Assembly: GCA_030386875.1 (NCBI GenBank)
Contig: CM059571.1
Coordinates: forward strand, 30,312,355 to 30,376,354
Reading direction: 5' to 3'
DNA length: 64,000 nucleotides
From: Morinoia aosen
Lineage: Eukaryota; Arthropoda; Malacostraca; Amphipoda; Talitridae
In this document: in pieces, positions 49,301 to 55,583 of the stretch
Layout of the letters: each line of letters opens with the position of its first letter
Numbering within the stretch: the stretch's first letter is position 1
Notes under the pieces: model-generated
The model's database searches: none
What the model was told of the DNA's origin: nothing
Seen by the model: the letters and a program-made list of their open reading frames with translations, nothing else
Program-made: the position numbers and the translations under genes

Positions 49301-51252
49301 ACTACAATTCTCGATTCGATTGAGGTTTGGTGGTTGGGGACGCCAGTTCAAACATGGAATGTTATGCACCTGGAGGAACCTTTTGATAATGCCGGCGGTG
49401 TTAATGGGAAAACTCTTCTGCATGAAGATAAAATTATTTCTCAAATTTTCATTAAAATTGGTCGTAAAATATGCATCCAACATATCAATGTATTTCGTCG
49501 AATTAATTTGACCATGTTACCGAACAAGAGGCCCTGGACCATGAGCACTGATCAGTAATCACACCCCACCTTGCTTGAACCTCCACTATCTTGCAGCGTT
49601 GAAACCGTGCACCTGGGATTAATTCCTCTTCTTTCCTCCGTCATACGCACTGACTGGCATCACTGCCTGGCATCTTGACATCTGGCGAAGCCCATGCGAT
49701 GATTTCTGTTCTTCACAGATATTATTGGTTTGCGTCTTGCTATCAATCTTCGCCACAAATTCCTTCAACCTATTGTAAATGGTTGAAAGAGAACACTTTT
49801 CAACACATTCACACTGTTTTTGGATCAGACTAGCAAATTCAAATCTATTTCTGAAGATGTGGATCTCTAGAGCGCGTTCTTCTCTGTAAGAAGTTAACGC
49901 AGGACGACCAGATTTTGGGTTATCTCGGACACTGCCAGTTTTTGTGTGCTTTTGCACGGTCATTTGCACAGTTTTCTCATAACATTTTAGTCTTCTGCAA
50001 ATTTCTCCGTTGAAAAATCCGGCAGGAATTTAATGAGCTCCTTAGAGTTTATGGGAGAAAGTCGGGGCATTCCGACTAAATATCTCGTCATTATGACGTT
50101 AACTTGAATAGAGCAACAGTTGCCACGATTGTAGATACCTTTTTGTCTAAAAGCCAGACATATTAGCTGGTTAACTTTCAAATTATGAAATGTTGAGTGG
50201 TTTTTTGCCATCTTGATTTTTTATTTTCTATGAAAATGAACATGAAAACCTGCAAAGTTCAATTGAAAGTCGAATATCAACATGCAATTTTAAAAAATAA
50301 TCGATATCGAATCGAATGGTGCATAGACTGCTTTGCTGAGTTAAAAAATGTGTAATTTACCGTTTTGAATTATATTGATGGAGCAGATTTTATTTTGGCA
50401 TCACTGTACGCAGTTCAACCGATCAAATGCATCGTCCAGTCGATCAAGTTCGTTGACCAATGAGTGCAATGATCTTAACTTGATTAATTCAGTTTTAACT
50501 TGAACTTATTTCTTATATCTTTTACCCTATTTTATGATCAAAACCATGATTATTTGGAGTGAAAACTTTTCTAACTTCACCTTCCCTCAGAAATCTGTTC
50601 ACTTAGAAAAGCTACACCTTGTGTGTCAAATCATTTCATAATTCACATGGCTAATTGACTTCGCTGAACTCTCGAGAAACACAAAATTCTCACAGGCTTA
50701 TGCTCCACTACGGTCAACTTTGAAATTTCAACTTAAATCTCAGCCCAATAAACTTCAACCTTAACTCATTTAATACGGGACGAAACATCAACTATAGGAC
50801 GAGCCTTAATGCTGTCAGTGTTACTAAACCAAATCTGCCTTATTCCTTGGAAACCCTCTAAAGTTCTTAAAAGAAATTTGCTAGATGTAGAAATGGGTTT
50901 GGTTTCTGGAATGGTCAAAATCAACTCGCAAGCTAAAATGTAAAGAAAAAAGTCTCATAACATACCAAGCATCTTACGAAAATTTTTAAAATTAATCTGG
51001 TTTGACTGAATTTGTTTGTGCCTGTGGAACATAGTGGAGTGTTGAAAACGCTGGAATTTGCATCAATGTTTCATGTTCATGTCTTCTTGCAAACTGTGTC
51101 AGATGCCAATAATGCATGCTTGTTTACTTGCATTTGTAACATTTGATATTTCCGTGTCTCTACAGGTTTTGACTTCAGCTGGACGCTATGCAATCACTCT
51201 GCAGGGTACCGCGCCTGACACAAAACTTGGCTTCGACTTCTTAATTCGTTAG
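22329..51252 (+). CDS. Secreted protein with PAN/apple-like and CUB-like regions, seven coding exons
   Basis: Coding exons: 22329-22376, 27792-27903, 39858-39998, 45001-45117, 45652-45828, 46180-46460 and 51166-51252. All introns are GT-AG and all phases match (0,1,1,1,1,0). The total is 963 nt, 320 residues plus TAG. Residues 1-16 (MKNLLVYTWCLAGVIA) form a signal peptide and fill exon 1. Exons 2-3 contain IKECAKLAAQ and FEFNLKCLAYN followed by CFKKC and TSC, a PAN/apple-like cysteine layout. Exons 4-5 are Tyr/Gly-rich with a single Cys. Exons 6-7 hold ESCGKT, YGCSEF, YVDC, GRC and NIC cysteines and end GRYAITLQG...LGFDFLIR, consistent with a CUB-type beta sandwich. The product is expected to be extracellular and disulphide-bonded. 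I do not know a named orthologue. Five introns are unusually rich in transposons. The domain names are inferred from spacing; the exon chain is seen directly. Confidence 0.75.
25897..26270. repeat. 39-bp minisatellite, about ten copies
   Basis: The unit GATGCAGGCTGACGTGGTGA plus CATACTGACACGATTGTTT repeats with a strict 39-bp period from 25898 to 26249 and then breaks off. The first copies carry a few substitutions. Since 39 is divisible by three, all three minus frames read through as 13-residue repeat peptides of up to 200 residues. These are judged non-coding. The array lies in intron 1 of the secreted-protein gene. Confidence 0.95.
26474..26553 (+). repeat. Dispersed 80-bp repeat, copy 1
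   Basis: TTTTTTTCAGACGCGCGAGT through GAATGATTACCATAA is repeated with few differences at 43559-43638. The mariner element begins 8 bp after this copy. It may be the edge of an unidentified repeat family. Confidence 0.7.
26561..27522 (-). mobile_element. Mariner element, internally deleted, 962 bp, TA target site
   Basis: Terminal inverted repeats of 29 bp are perfect: 26561-26589 (CGAGGCCTGTCGAAAAAGTA...) and 27494-27522. A TA dinucleotide flanks each end, as expected for mariner insertion. The element is several hundred bp shorter than a full-length mariner because the transposase gene has lost its middle. It lies in intron 1 of the secreted-protein gene. Confidence 0.95.
26632..27317 (-). 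pseudogene. Mariner transposase, middle deleted
   Basis: The minus-strand frame opens with ATG at 27317 (MTERIEQRHCIKFCQ) and encodes the start of the N-terminal helix-turn-helix region up to GEDAMA. At about 27205 it joins, in a different frame, sequence from beyond the first catalytic aspartate region. The C-terminal half (from 27120) is open to TAG at 26632. It shows WHLHHDNAPAH (second catalytic Asp) and PYSPDLAPCDFW (third Asp), the DD34D signature of mariner. The second helix-turn-helix and the first catalytic Asp are missing, so it cannot be active, although its ends look mobilisable in trans. Confidence 0.9.
27792..27903 (+). other. Exon 2 of the secreted-protein gene
   Basis: 37 codons plus one base between TTTTAG and GTACGG. 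It encodes VYRRQTVLNQIVPLAGEE and ends ECAKLAAQA, the first half of the PAN-like region. The donor GTACGG is weaker than the others, so the identification rests on phase agreement with exons 1 and 3. Confidence 0.65.
28376..30274 (+). repeat. 5' LTR of the Gypsy element, 1899 bp
   Basis: Starts TG and ends CA. A TATA box (TATATAAG) is at 28723 and a polyadenylation signal AATAAA at 29158. It has a 52-nt segment (29595-29646) that the 3' LTR lacks. At about 1.9 kb the LTR is long for a Gypsy element. A 108-residue antisense frame (29116-28790) is open in both LTRs. Confidence 0.95.
30275..30648 (+). other. Gypsy leader with possible primer binding site
   Basis: 374 bp between LTR and gag start. 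A TGG at 30283, 8 nt after the LTR, could begin the primer binding site, but the tRNA is not recognisable by eye. Confidence 0.4.
30649..31668 (+). CDS. gag: Gypsy gag polyprotein
   Basis: Open for 339 codons from ATG at 30649 (context GACACCATG) to TAG at 31666-31668. It is basic at the N terminus (MPARGRRNNARRN) and has a helical capsid-like central region (residues about 45-200). A long Arg/His-rich stretch contains two related PHW-ERGR-like repeats, and near the C terminus there is one CX2CX4HX4C zinc knuckle (CVNCGKFGHLRADC). Gag packages the element RNA. It overlaps pol by a shifted frame, with the slippery heptamer at 31644-31650. This is the only intact frame of the element. Confidence 0.9.
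   Translation: MPARGRRNNARRNEPAAPLQPEEEEVNMPVVTSCVGAIGAKFRRGDDVGEHMARLKFVTGNLNNSEQVRAFFLCLDQREAKECNQIIDTLTNLREAETWLRAYADQVEHPTQAMFEIVTKKLTSREGVSEYLTRLERLYNENYLDHPERVIIDLMWLGLRADITRPFRSDARPTTIQELRDMANEVENRRIVPVPRETTERRESERERSQRSDRRQQPESARVGHTMRHSPQRQRGHHDEAPHWNERGRQIRHSPYHRRGNYEAPHWGERGRLRNQQYQNYHAREPQPHREVPPAPEVNLAQYRTVPPPCVNCGKFGHLRADCRVQHFAGPPKNGTGDR
31644..31650 (+). promoter_or_regulatory. -1 ribosomal frameshift site A AAA AAC
   Basis: In the gag frame the codons are CCA AAA AAC, giving the canonical slippery heptamer. Slipping back one base enters the pol frame, which is open across this point. The gag stop lies 16 nt downstream at 31666. A downstream stimulatory structure was not evaluated. 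Confidence 0.8.
31644..32747 (+). pseudogene. pol: Gypsy pol, part 1: protease and start of reverse transcriptase
   Basis: Reached from gag by the -1 shift. The aspartic protease has the LLDTGANICLV active-site motif near the start. The frame continues through a linker to the reverse transcriptase start, then ends prematurely at 32747 after a G7 run at 32709-32715. Downstream reverse transcriptase homology continues in another frame. The break is either a real one-base indel or a homopolymer error. Confidence 0.85.
32716..33169 (+). pseudogene. pol: Gypsy pol, part 2: reverse transcriptase core
   Basis: Carries RICLDLRAVN, YYSIVDAKSAFHQIEL, the FSRLPMGLKCS motif and the catalytic YLDD box (AAIYLDDVCIS). 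An in-frame TGA at 33167-33169 interrupts the palm/thumb boundary; homologous sequence (ISREGL, VRSFVAALNFYRRFIP) continues directly after it in the same frame. Confidence 0.9.
33170..34084 (+). pseudogene. pol: Gypsy pol, part 3: connection and RNase H
   Basis: Same frame as part 2. The RNase H acidic residues are visible in LSCDASNEGSGAVLAQ, ITEREGLAVVAAV and ITDHTALKYLF, followed by the MVPDALSR tether motif. It ends at an in-frame TAA (34082-34084), after which integrase sequence continues in the same frame. Confidence 0.9.
34085..34828 (+). pseudogene. pol: Gypsy pol, part 4: integrase
   Basis: N-terminal HHCC zinc site (LAHDS-GAHQG, CMQC), then the catalytic core with Asp in KIGVDLIEI, Asp in LISDRGTEF and Glu in GMTERQNQN (DD35E type). 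It is stopped by TGA at 34826-34828; the same frame resumes immediately and contains the C-terminal domain. Confidence 0.9.
34829..35341 (+). pseudogene. pol: Gypsy pol, part 5: integrase C-terminal domain
   Basis: In frame with part 4. It contains HAGDIVLLHNP, a GPYRIIGK strand and VHLDRLK, matching the SH3-like integrase tail (GPY/F type). It ends after a basic tail (KYNLRSRCR) at TGA 35339-35341, which looks like the natural end of pol. Confidence 0.8.
35342..37948 (+). other. 2.6-kb non-coding segment between pol and the 3' LTR
   Basis: No frame longer than about 110 codons and no envelope-like features (signal peptide, membrane anchor) are seen on either strand. A short purine run (GGAGGGCGG at 37938-37946) just before the 3' LTR may be a degraded polypurine tract. 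The length is unusual for a plain Gypsy element. Confidence 0.6.
37949..39799 (+). repeat. 3' LTR of the Gypsy element, 1851 bp
   Basis: Matches the 5' LTR along its length with scattered substitutions, a few short insertions and one 52-nt absence. TATA (TATATAAG) is at 38301 and AATAAA at 38736. It ends 58 bp upstream of exon 3 of the host gene and reads in the same direction. Confidence 0.95.
39858..39998 (+). other. Exon 3 of the secreted-protein gene
   Basis: 141 nt between TTCTGCAG and GTGAGC, entering and leaving in phase 1. It encodes the cysteine-rich half of the PAN-like region with seven cysteines within 46 codons. Its acceptor pyrimidine tract falls in the 58 bp left after the Gypsy insertion. 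Confidence 0.8.
40779..42978 (-). mobile_element. hAT transposon, 2184 bp, with 8-bp target duplication
   Basis: The 16-bp perfect terminal inverted repeats CAGTGGTTCCCAAACT lie at 40787-40802 and 42955-42970. They are flanked by identical 8-bp CTCTAGAC at 40779-40786 and 42971-42978, which is diagnostic of hAT insertion. It lies in intron 3 of the secreted-protein gene, opposite in coding strand. Confidence 0.97.
41136..42230 (-). pseudogene. hAT transposase (ZBED5-like), degenerate
   Basis: Minus-strand reading begins inside the catalytic domain at GVGVCTGGAPSMIGSRSGF. In relatives this segment has Asp where Gly stands (CTDGAP), so the first catalytic Asp appears lost. It continues with CVIHRQSLASK and FHTAVRWLSKGNML, an in-frame TAA at 41868-41870, then the helical region. 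The C-terminal hAT dimerisation motif (LPFSSTYLCEAGFSAL) follows. A TAG at 41199-41201 cuts off a tail that stays open to 41136. The N-terminal BED zinc finger and start are absent. It is clearly inactive. Confidence 0.9.
43559..43638 (+). repeat. Dispersed 80-bp repeat, copy 2
   Basis: Second copy of the sequence at 26474-26553 in the same orientation, in intron 3 of the same gene. Between 42979 and 45000 only this, the repeats near 44.1 kb and unremarkable intron sequence are seen. Confidence 0.7.
44040..44158. repeat. Short tandem repeat followed by a perfect 12-bp hairpin
   Basis: ATTGAAGCCTAAAGATAT-like units repeat three times (44040-44130). They are followed by AATTGGTGACAC-TTAG-GTGTCACCAATT (44131-44158), a perfect 12-bp stem with a 4-nt loop, and then a T run. 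Confidence 0.7.
45001..45117 (+). other. Exon 4 of the secreted-protein gene
   Basis: 117 nt between TTTTCAG and GTACGT, phase 1 to phase 1. It encodes DEAPWKPGPYSDTREYML onward to GTGQLY, a Pro/Tyr-rich linker without cysteine. Confidence 0.8.
45652..45828 (+). other. Exon 5 of the secreted-protein gene
   Basis: 177 nt between TTTCCGCAG and GTGAGT, phase 1 to phase 1. It encodes DPYSYRYGFSYVTLQNGTT and continues to FFNHTLVIYYF, with two possible N-glycosylation sites (NGT, NHT). An internal GTATTT at 45782 is not used, because only the later donor keeps phase with exon 6. Confidence 0.75.
46180..46460 (+). other. Exon 6 of the secreted-protein gene
   Basis: 281 nt between TATTTTCAG and GTGAGT, phase 1 in and phase 0 out. 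It holds most of the CUB-like region, with five cysteines. Confidence 0.85.
46971..49311 (-). mobile_element. Internally deleted Gypsy-type LTR element, 2331 bp, ATTCT target duplication
   Basis: LTRs 46976-47410 and 48872-49306 are each 435 bp and look almost identical; I see one difference, near the start. Target duplication ATTCT is at 46971-46975 and 49307-49311. Read on the minus strand, a primer binding site TGGCGACGAC lies 2 nt after the right LTR (48869 leftward); it resembles the complement of a tRNA-Ser 3' end. A polypurine tract AAAGGGAGGGAAA (47412-47424) abuts the left LTR. The interior is only 1461 bp. Confidence 0.95.
47455..48270 (-). pseudogene. Remnant gag/pol of the small LTR element
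   Basis: A zinc-knuckle-like motif (CIRCGTRQKHLTKNC, one residue longer than CX2CX4HX4C) reads at about 48255-48211. The longest frame, 48153-47455 (232 residues), carries an integrase C-terminal segment (FDVGDHVLALNLRSGPKWL, then LKRHSNQLL) and a basic tail. Protease, reverse transcriptase, RNase H and the integrase core are missing. It must have been mobilised by enzymes supplied elsewhere. Confidence 0.75.
51166..51252 (+). other. Exon 7 (last coding exon) of the secreted-protein gene
   Basis: 87 nt after CTCTACAG, phase 0, ending TAG at 51250-51252. It encodes VLTSAGRYAITLQGTAPDTK and LGFDFLIR, the final strands of the CUB-like fold. Confidence 0.8.
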
Positions 51253-51369
51253 ATAATATAGTGGCATTACAACCTCATGACAAGTACTGGTGGCATGACT
51301 GTCCTGTGTGGTGCAGAGGGGGCATGTCTGCGTTGTGTGGTGCAGTCTGTTCTATATCCCTACATCATT

Positions 51370-51650
51370 ACATTTATAACTCCTACAGTTCTACAGTTTC
51401 ACACTTCTCGTCTCGCAGAATTACCGTCCCGCATAACTGTAGTCTCACGATTCTACAGTTTAACTGTACTGCAGCCACACAGTTCTACAGTGTGACAGTT
51501 ATACAGTCTAACAGTTTTACAGTCTTACATTTTTAAAGTCCTTCAGTTTTACAGTCTCTCAGTTCTACCGTCTTCAGTTCTACTGTCCCACAGTTCTACT
51601 GTCGTACAGTTCAACAGTCCTTCTTTTCTCAACAGTCAACAGTCCTTCTG
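51370..51650 (+). repeat. Degenerate TTCTACAGT repeats in the putative 3' UTR
   Basis: Some twenty loosely spaced copies of ACAGTTCTAC/ACAGTTTTAC words begin about 120 bp after the stop codon of the secreted-protein gene. They are probably in its 3' UTR, though no clear AATAAA was found before the Penelope element. Confidence 0.7.
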
Positions 51651-53373
51651 ATTCTTTTTACTAAAGTTACAGCTCTACTGGTGTCTAAACTGTTCTGGTT
51701 TTGGATTTTGCTGCCTATACGCGTACAGCTGTACCGGCTCGACAGCTGAGCAAATTTCACGGTTGCAGTAACTCTGCAGCTGCTCTGGTTTAATGGCTGG
51801 ATTAACTTAGCTGCTCTGCAGGCTTTACGACTGCGCTAATCTTGAAGCAATGCAGACTTAACGATTTCATGATTTTTGCTTATGAGTGTTTACTTTCGAG
51901 AGCAGTAACTTTGTTACTGCACTAGTTTACGAGTGCACTGCCGATGTGCAAATTTGATGGTTCTGTTGGTATCCTTGCCTTAAAAATTCAATAGTTATAG
52001 ATATGTCTCGCCCTTGCGATGCCACCTTGTCTGGTCACTTCAATTTATGCTTCAATCGACCTGTTTTGGATCTGACAAGTGCTCTGCGTTGCCCATCAGC
52101 GCAACACGCGATAGCGTCTCGCTTTGCAATGCGCAGCGTAACACTGAGTTTGATCCGGATCATCATTGCGGGTTGTGTGTTCTATTATATTTATTATGTT
52201 GTGTTGGCTTAGAGTTGGTTTTGGATTGCTTATTTTTTTAGGGTTGGTTTTTTATTTATATATTTAGGGTTTGTGTTGCTTTATTTACAGAGAGTTTGTT
52301 GTGCTTCATTTATTTATAGGCTGTTCTGCTCTATTTAGAGAGTTCTGCAGTGAGTTAACTAGTTTAAAGTGTGTTTTTGTAAGATAAATGTGAATGAATG
52401 GCCCTTTTTTGAATTTCGAACTATTAATCCGCATTTAATTTCGATAGTTTATGAGTTGTAAATATTATTCGATGGGATAGGAAATTTATTATACAAGATC
52501 AGACTTCAATGTGCAGCTCTTTCAGTTTAAGTAGAATTTGAAACATAGTTCGCGTCACATTCAAATTTGAAACTATTTTTTTTTCATTTGTGAACGTTCT
52601 GTAATTGAAAGGCAGCATAATACATGTATATGTATGAGAAATATATTTTAATTATACATGTATTATGAAGGTTATAGCGAAAATAATAGATTTAAAATAC
52701 ATATCTATTAAAAATTAGGACGTTTCAATCATCTAGATTATCATCAGCTATAGTTTGATATACAAGAAATGACAAATTAAGACCGGCAATAAAAACATTC
52801 AGTAAGTAATATAATATGTACACAAATGAAAATTAAAAAAAGAAGAAAATTATTTAATACCTAATTTCACTGGGTAGGAAGACTGCATGCCATTAAGGTT
52901 ATGTTTCAATTTGCTAATAAAGAGGGATTCAAGAATGCGTAAATTAAAACACGAACCTGCAGAACCTAATATTGAAAAATTTTCGAGTGAGGTAGTTGTA
53001 TTACATTTTTCAGCATGGCTTCTAATAGCTGAATGGGAAGGCCTACTTAATGGAATACCAGTCCTAAAACTTCTACCACTGTGTTCAAATACCCTCGTAG
53101 ATAGCGACCGAGATGTCGAACCGACATACGCAGACCCACACAGTGGGCAACTGTACTTTTATACAACATAGGAAAGCATTGAAATGGGTAGTCTATCTTT
53201 AAAATGAAAAAAATGAACCAATTTTGAAATTATTAACCAAAATAATTTGAAGGTCAACATAGGGAAAGTATTTCACAACTAATGAGAGCAATTGTTCTTT
53301 CAACTTCTCAGACTGAACACCGAAGTAAGGAATGGTGACGAACAATTTCTTCTTATCTACAGTCAACACAGTA

Positions 53374-53795
53374 GCAATGGCGGAACTTTCGCGAATATTT
53401 TTATGTCACATCATGAACGAATATGGCTTTCTGAATGTCCAAATAATTTTAAACCAATATTTTACCGCAGATACGTTGATGATACTTTTGTTTTGTTCGG
53501 AGATAGAAACCACGCTCTCTTGTTTCTTGATTATAATAATAGTAAACACCGAAATATTAATTTTACCATAGAGACTGAAGCTAACAATAAATTACCTTTT
53601 CTAGACTGTCTTGTCCAACGCTCAGGCTCCACTTCTTGTACCTCTGTTTATAGGAAAAGCACAAATACTGGTGGATGTTCTTTCGTTTTGCGGGTATTTT
53701 CTTCCGCACTCTATATTTATGAGTTTTCAAATGTTCATTTCTGTTTCTTTTCTGACAGACTCAGTCGGCATGACGTTACGTTAATTATTAATTAA
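53374..53795 (+). pseudogene. Penelope-like reverse transcriptase fragment
   Basis: The open frame shows FANIFMSHHERIWL, the catalytic FYRRYVDDTFVLF box, FLDYNNSKHRNINFT and LPFLDCLVQRSGS-SVYRKSTNTG, all in Penelope order. It starts at the inner edge of the left arm, so fingers and upstream palm are missing, and degenerates after VYRK. Confidence 0.85.
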
Positions 53796-53898
53796 TGATT
53801 TTTAATTATTATGATATGAGTACGCTGCCACCACGAGGCTTAGAGCCTCGAAATTAAGGAGAGGAATTAATTGAAATGCGAGAACTAAACGTGAACTC

Positions 53899-54900
53899 TT
53901 TTTTTTTTTTTGTAGGTAGCGATGGCTGAGGGCCGGCACGTGTTTCATATGCCCTTTTACGAGAGAGAGAGAGGGAAATATACGAGGCCACAGCTTTATA
54001 CTTGTATTATGGAAAGGCAAGTAAGGATTGCAAGAGCACACGGGGTAACAACAACTTTTACAAATTCGGAGCGACGGACACATCAACTCTCCCGTATCTT
54101 TCGAGGGATTTCCCCGATAAACGCGACAACAGGTGTAACAATATTCAAATCCAGGACATTTGTCACCCAACGAACGTACAAGCCACCAAAAGGTCGAGCC
54201 AATTAAGCGTATAGCAGACGCGTTGAAATCAGGCGCCCTCACAATACAAACAATAATTTGCCGTTGATCGTGCCACGTTTAACCGAACACCTTCTCTAGG
54301 TTCAACCATTGACTATACGGGCCTTTACTATCAACTCAATTTTATAAGTATCAAAAACCGGCTGTTCGTCTCACCCCTCAACTGAACCCTAGTACGTCCG
54401 TTCACGACCACGGCTCTCTACACAGTCCTCTACTCGTCCGACTCAAACCCGCCTGGGCAGCGCCCCCCCCCCTCCCGAAGGGGAGGGTGGTCGCCGCACG
54501 AGCGGGGTAACGAGGGGCGGCAAGGTCCTGAGCCTCCCCCTTCCCCCACGCAACCGGGGGTACGGCTGGTGGGGAGGGGTTGGTCCCAGGGTCCTTCACC
54601 GCCTCCCGCCATGGCCAATTAAATAAAGGTTCGTCGCCGGGCTTCGGGCCCGAGTGCGTGGTGCAGCTAGCCACGGTATTTCCCCACTTTTACGACAATG
54701 TGGTTGCCTAGGCCAGAGCGTCGAATTATCAGATTTAATATGGGAAGGATTTCTCTTCTGGGAATGTCCCGTTTATATCTTTCCCAAGACCGTAGCACGA
54801 AAGCCGGCATTAAATTTACGACCCGTGTCATATAAGATCCAGTCTTAACATAAATTATATTATTTTCGCTTTGCAACGCTAACGGCTGACTCCTGGCTAT
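53899..54900 (-). mobile_element. Probable retroposed insert with poly(A) tail, family unknown
   Basis: A T13 run on the plus strand at 53899-53911 reads as a poly(A) tail at the end of minus-strand sequence. Upstream of the tail (54430-54660) the DNA is strikingly GC-rich with C9/G-rich blocks, unlike everything nearby. Its right edge is uncertain. It interrupts the Penelope-like element. Confidence 0.4.
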
Positions 54901-55129
54901 ACACTGGTTTGGGTTTGAGTTATTTTTCGTATTCTTTTTTTATTTAAAATCAACAGCCTGAAAGCCCTTTTATTTCGGGCCTATGAAATATGCTCGAGTT
55001 ATTCATTAATGCATCATGAGTTTGAATTTTTAAAGCAGTTTTTTGTGAAAAATGGTTACCCCTTATATTTTATTCAAAATATCTCAAGCAATTTTTAGAT
55101 AAAAAGTATTCCGCCATTGCTACTGTGTT

Positions 55130-55583
55130 GACTGTAGATGAGAAGAAATTGTTCGTCACCATTCCTTACTTCGGTGTTCAGTCTGAGAAGTTTAAAGAAC
55201 AATTGCTCTCATTAGTTGTGAAATATTTTCCCTGTGTTGACCTTCAAATTATATTGGTTAATAATTTCAAAATTGGTTAGTTTTTTCATTTTAAAGATTG
55301 ACTACCCAGTTCAATGCTTTCCTTTGTTTTATACAAGTACTGTTGCCCACTGTGTGGGTCTGCGTATGTCGGTTCGACATCTCGGTCGCTATCTACGAGG
55401 GTATTTGAACACAGTGGTAGAAGTTTTAGGACTGGTATTCAATTAAGTAGGCCTTCCCATTCAGCTAGTAGAAGCCATGCTGAAAAATACAATACAACTA
55501 TCTCACTCGAAAAATTTTCAATATTGGGTTCTGCAGGTTCGTGTTTTAATTTACGCATTCTTGAATTCCTATCTATTAGCTAA
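55130..55583 (+). pseudogene. Penelope-like linker and GIY-YIG endonuclease (right arm)
   Basis: VDEKKLFVTIPYFGVQSEKF precedes, after two in-frame stops, the endonuclease block YCCPLCGSAYVGSTSRSL followed by TRVFEHSGRSF and a C-terminal LRILEFLSI. The Cys pair just before the YVG motif and the R...EH residues are as in Penelope GIY-YIG domains. The left arm carries the same block inverted, at about 53170-52887. Confidence 0.85.

Larger units (their letters stand above)
46905..50211 (-). pseudogene. Tc1-like transposase relic, interrupted by the small LTR element
   Basis: On the minus strand, 50211-49987 and 49969-49619 contain helix-turn-helix-like sequence (KHTKTGSVRDNPKSGRPA, typical of Tc1 DNA-binding regions). 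49483-49312 encodes a degraded catalytic end (INTAGIIKRFLQVHNI, then PNLNRIEN with the DDE glutamate). The LTR element enters right after IEN; ignoring it and one ATTCT, the frame continues through NFQELWTNVK to a stop near 46905. Frames between blocks are shifted, so it was already decayed. Outer ends are not identified. All of it lies in intron 6 of the secreted-protein gene. Confidence 0.75.

Noticed and set aside
52887-53171. 94-residue plus-strand frame
   Set aside because: It is the reverse strand of the inverted GIY-YIG endonuclease block in the left Penelope arm.
54402-54674. 90-residue GC-rich minus frame
   Set aside because: The composition alone keeps frames open; no recognised motif and no splice support.
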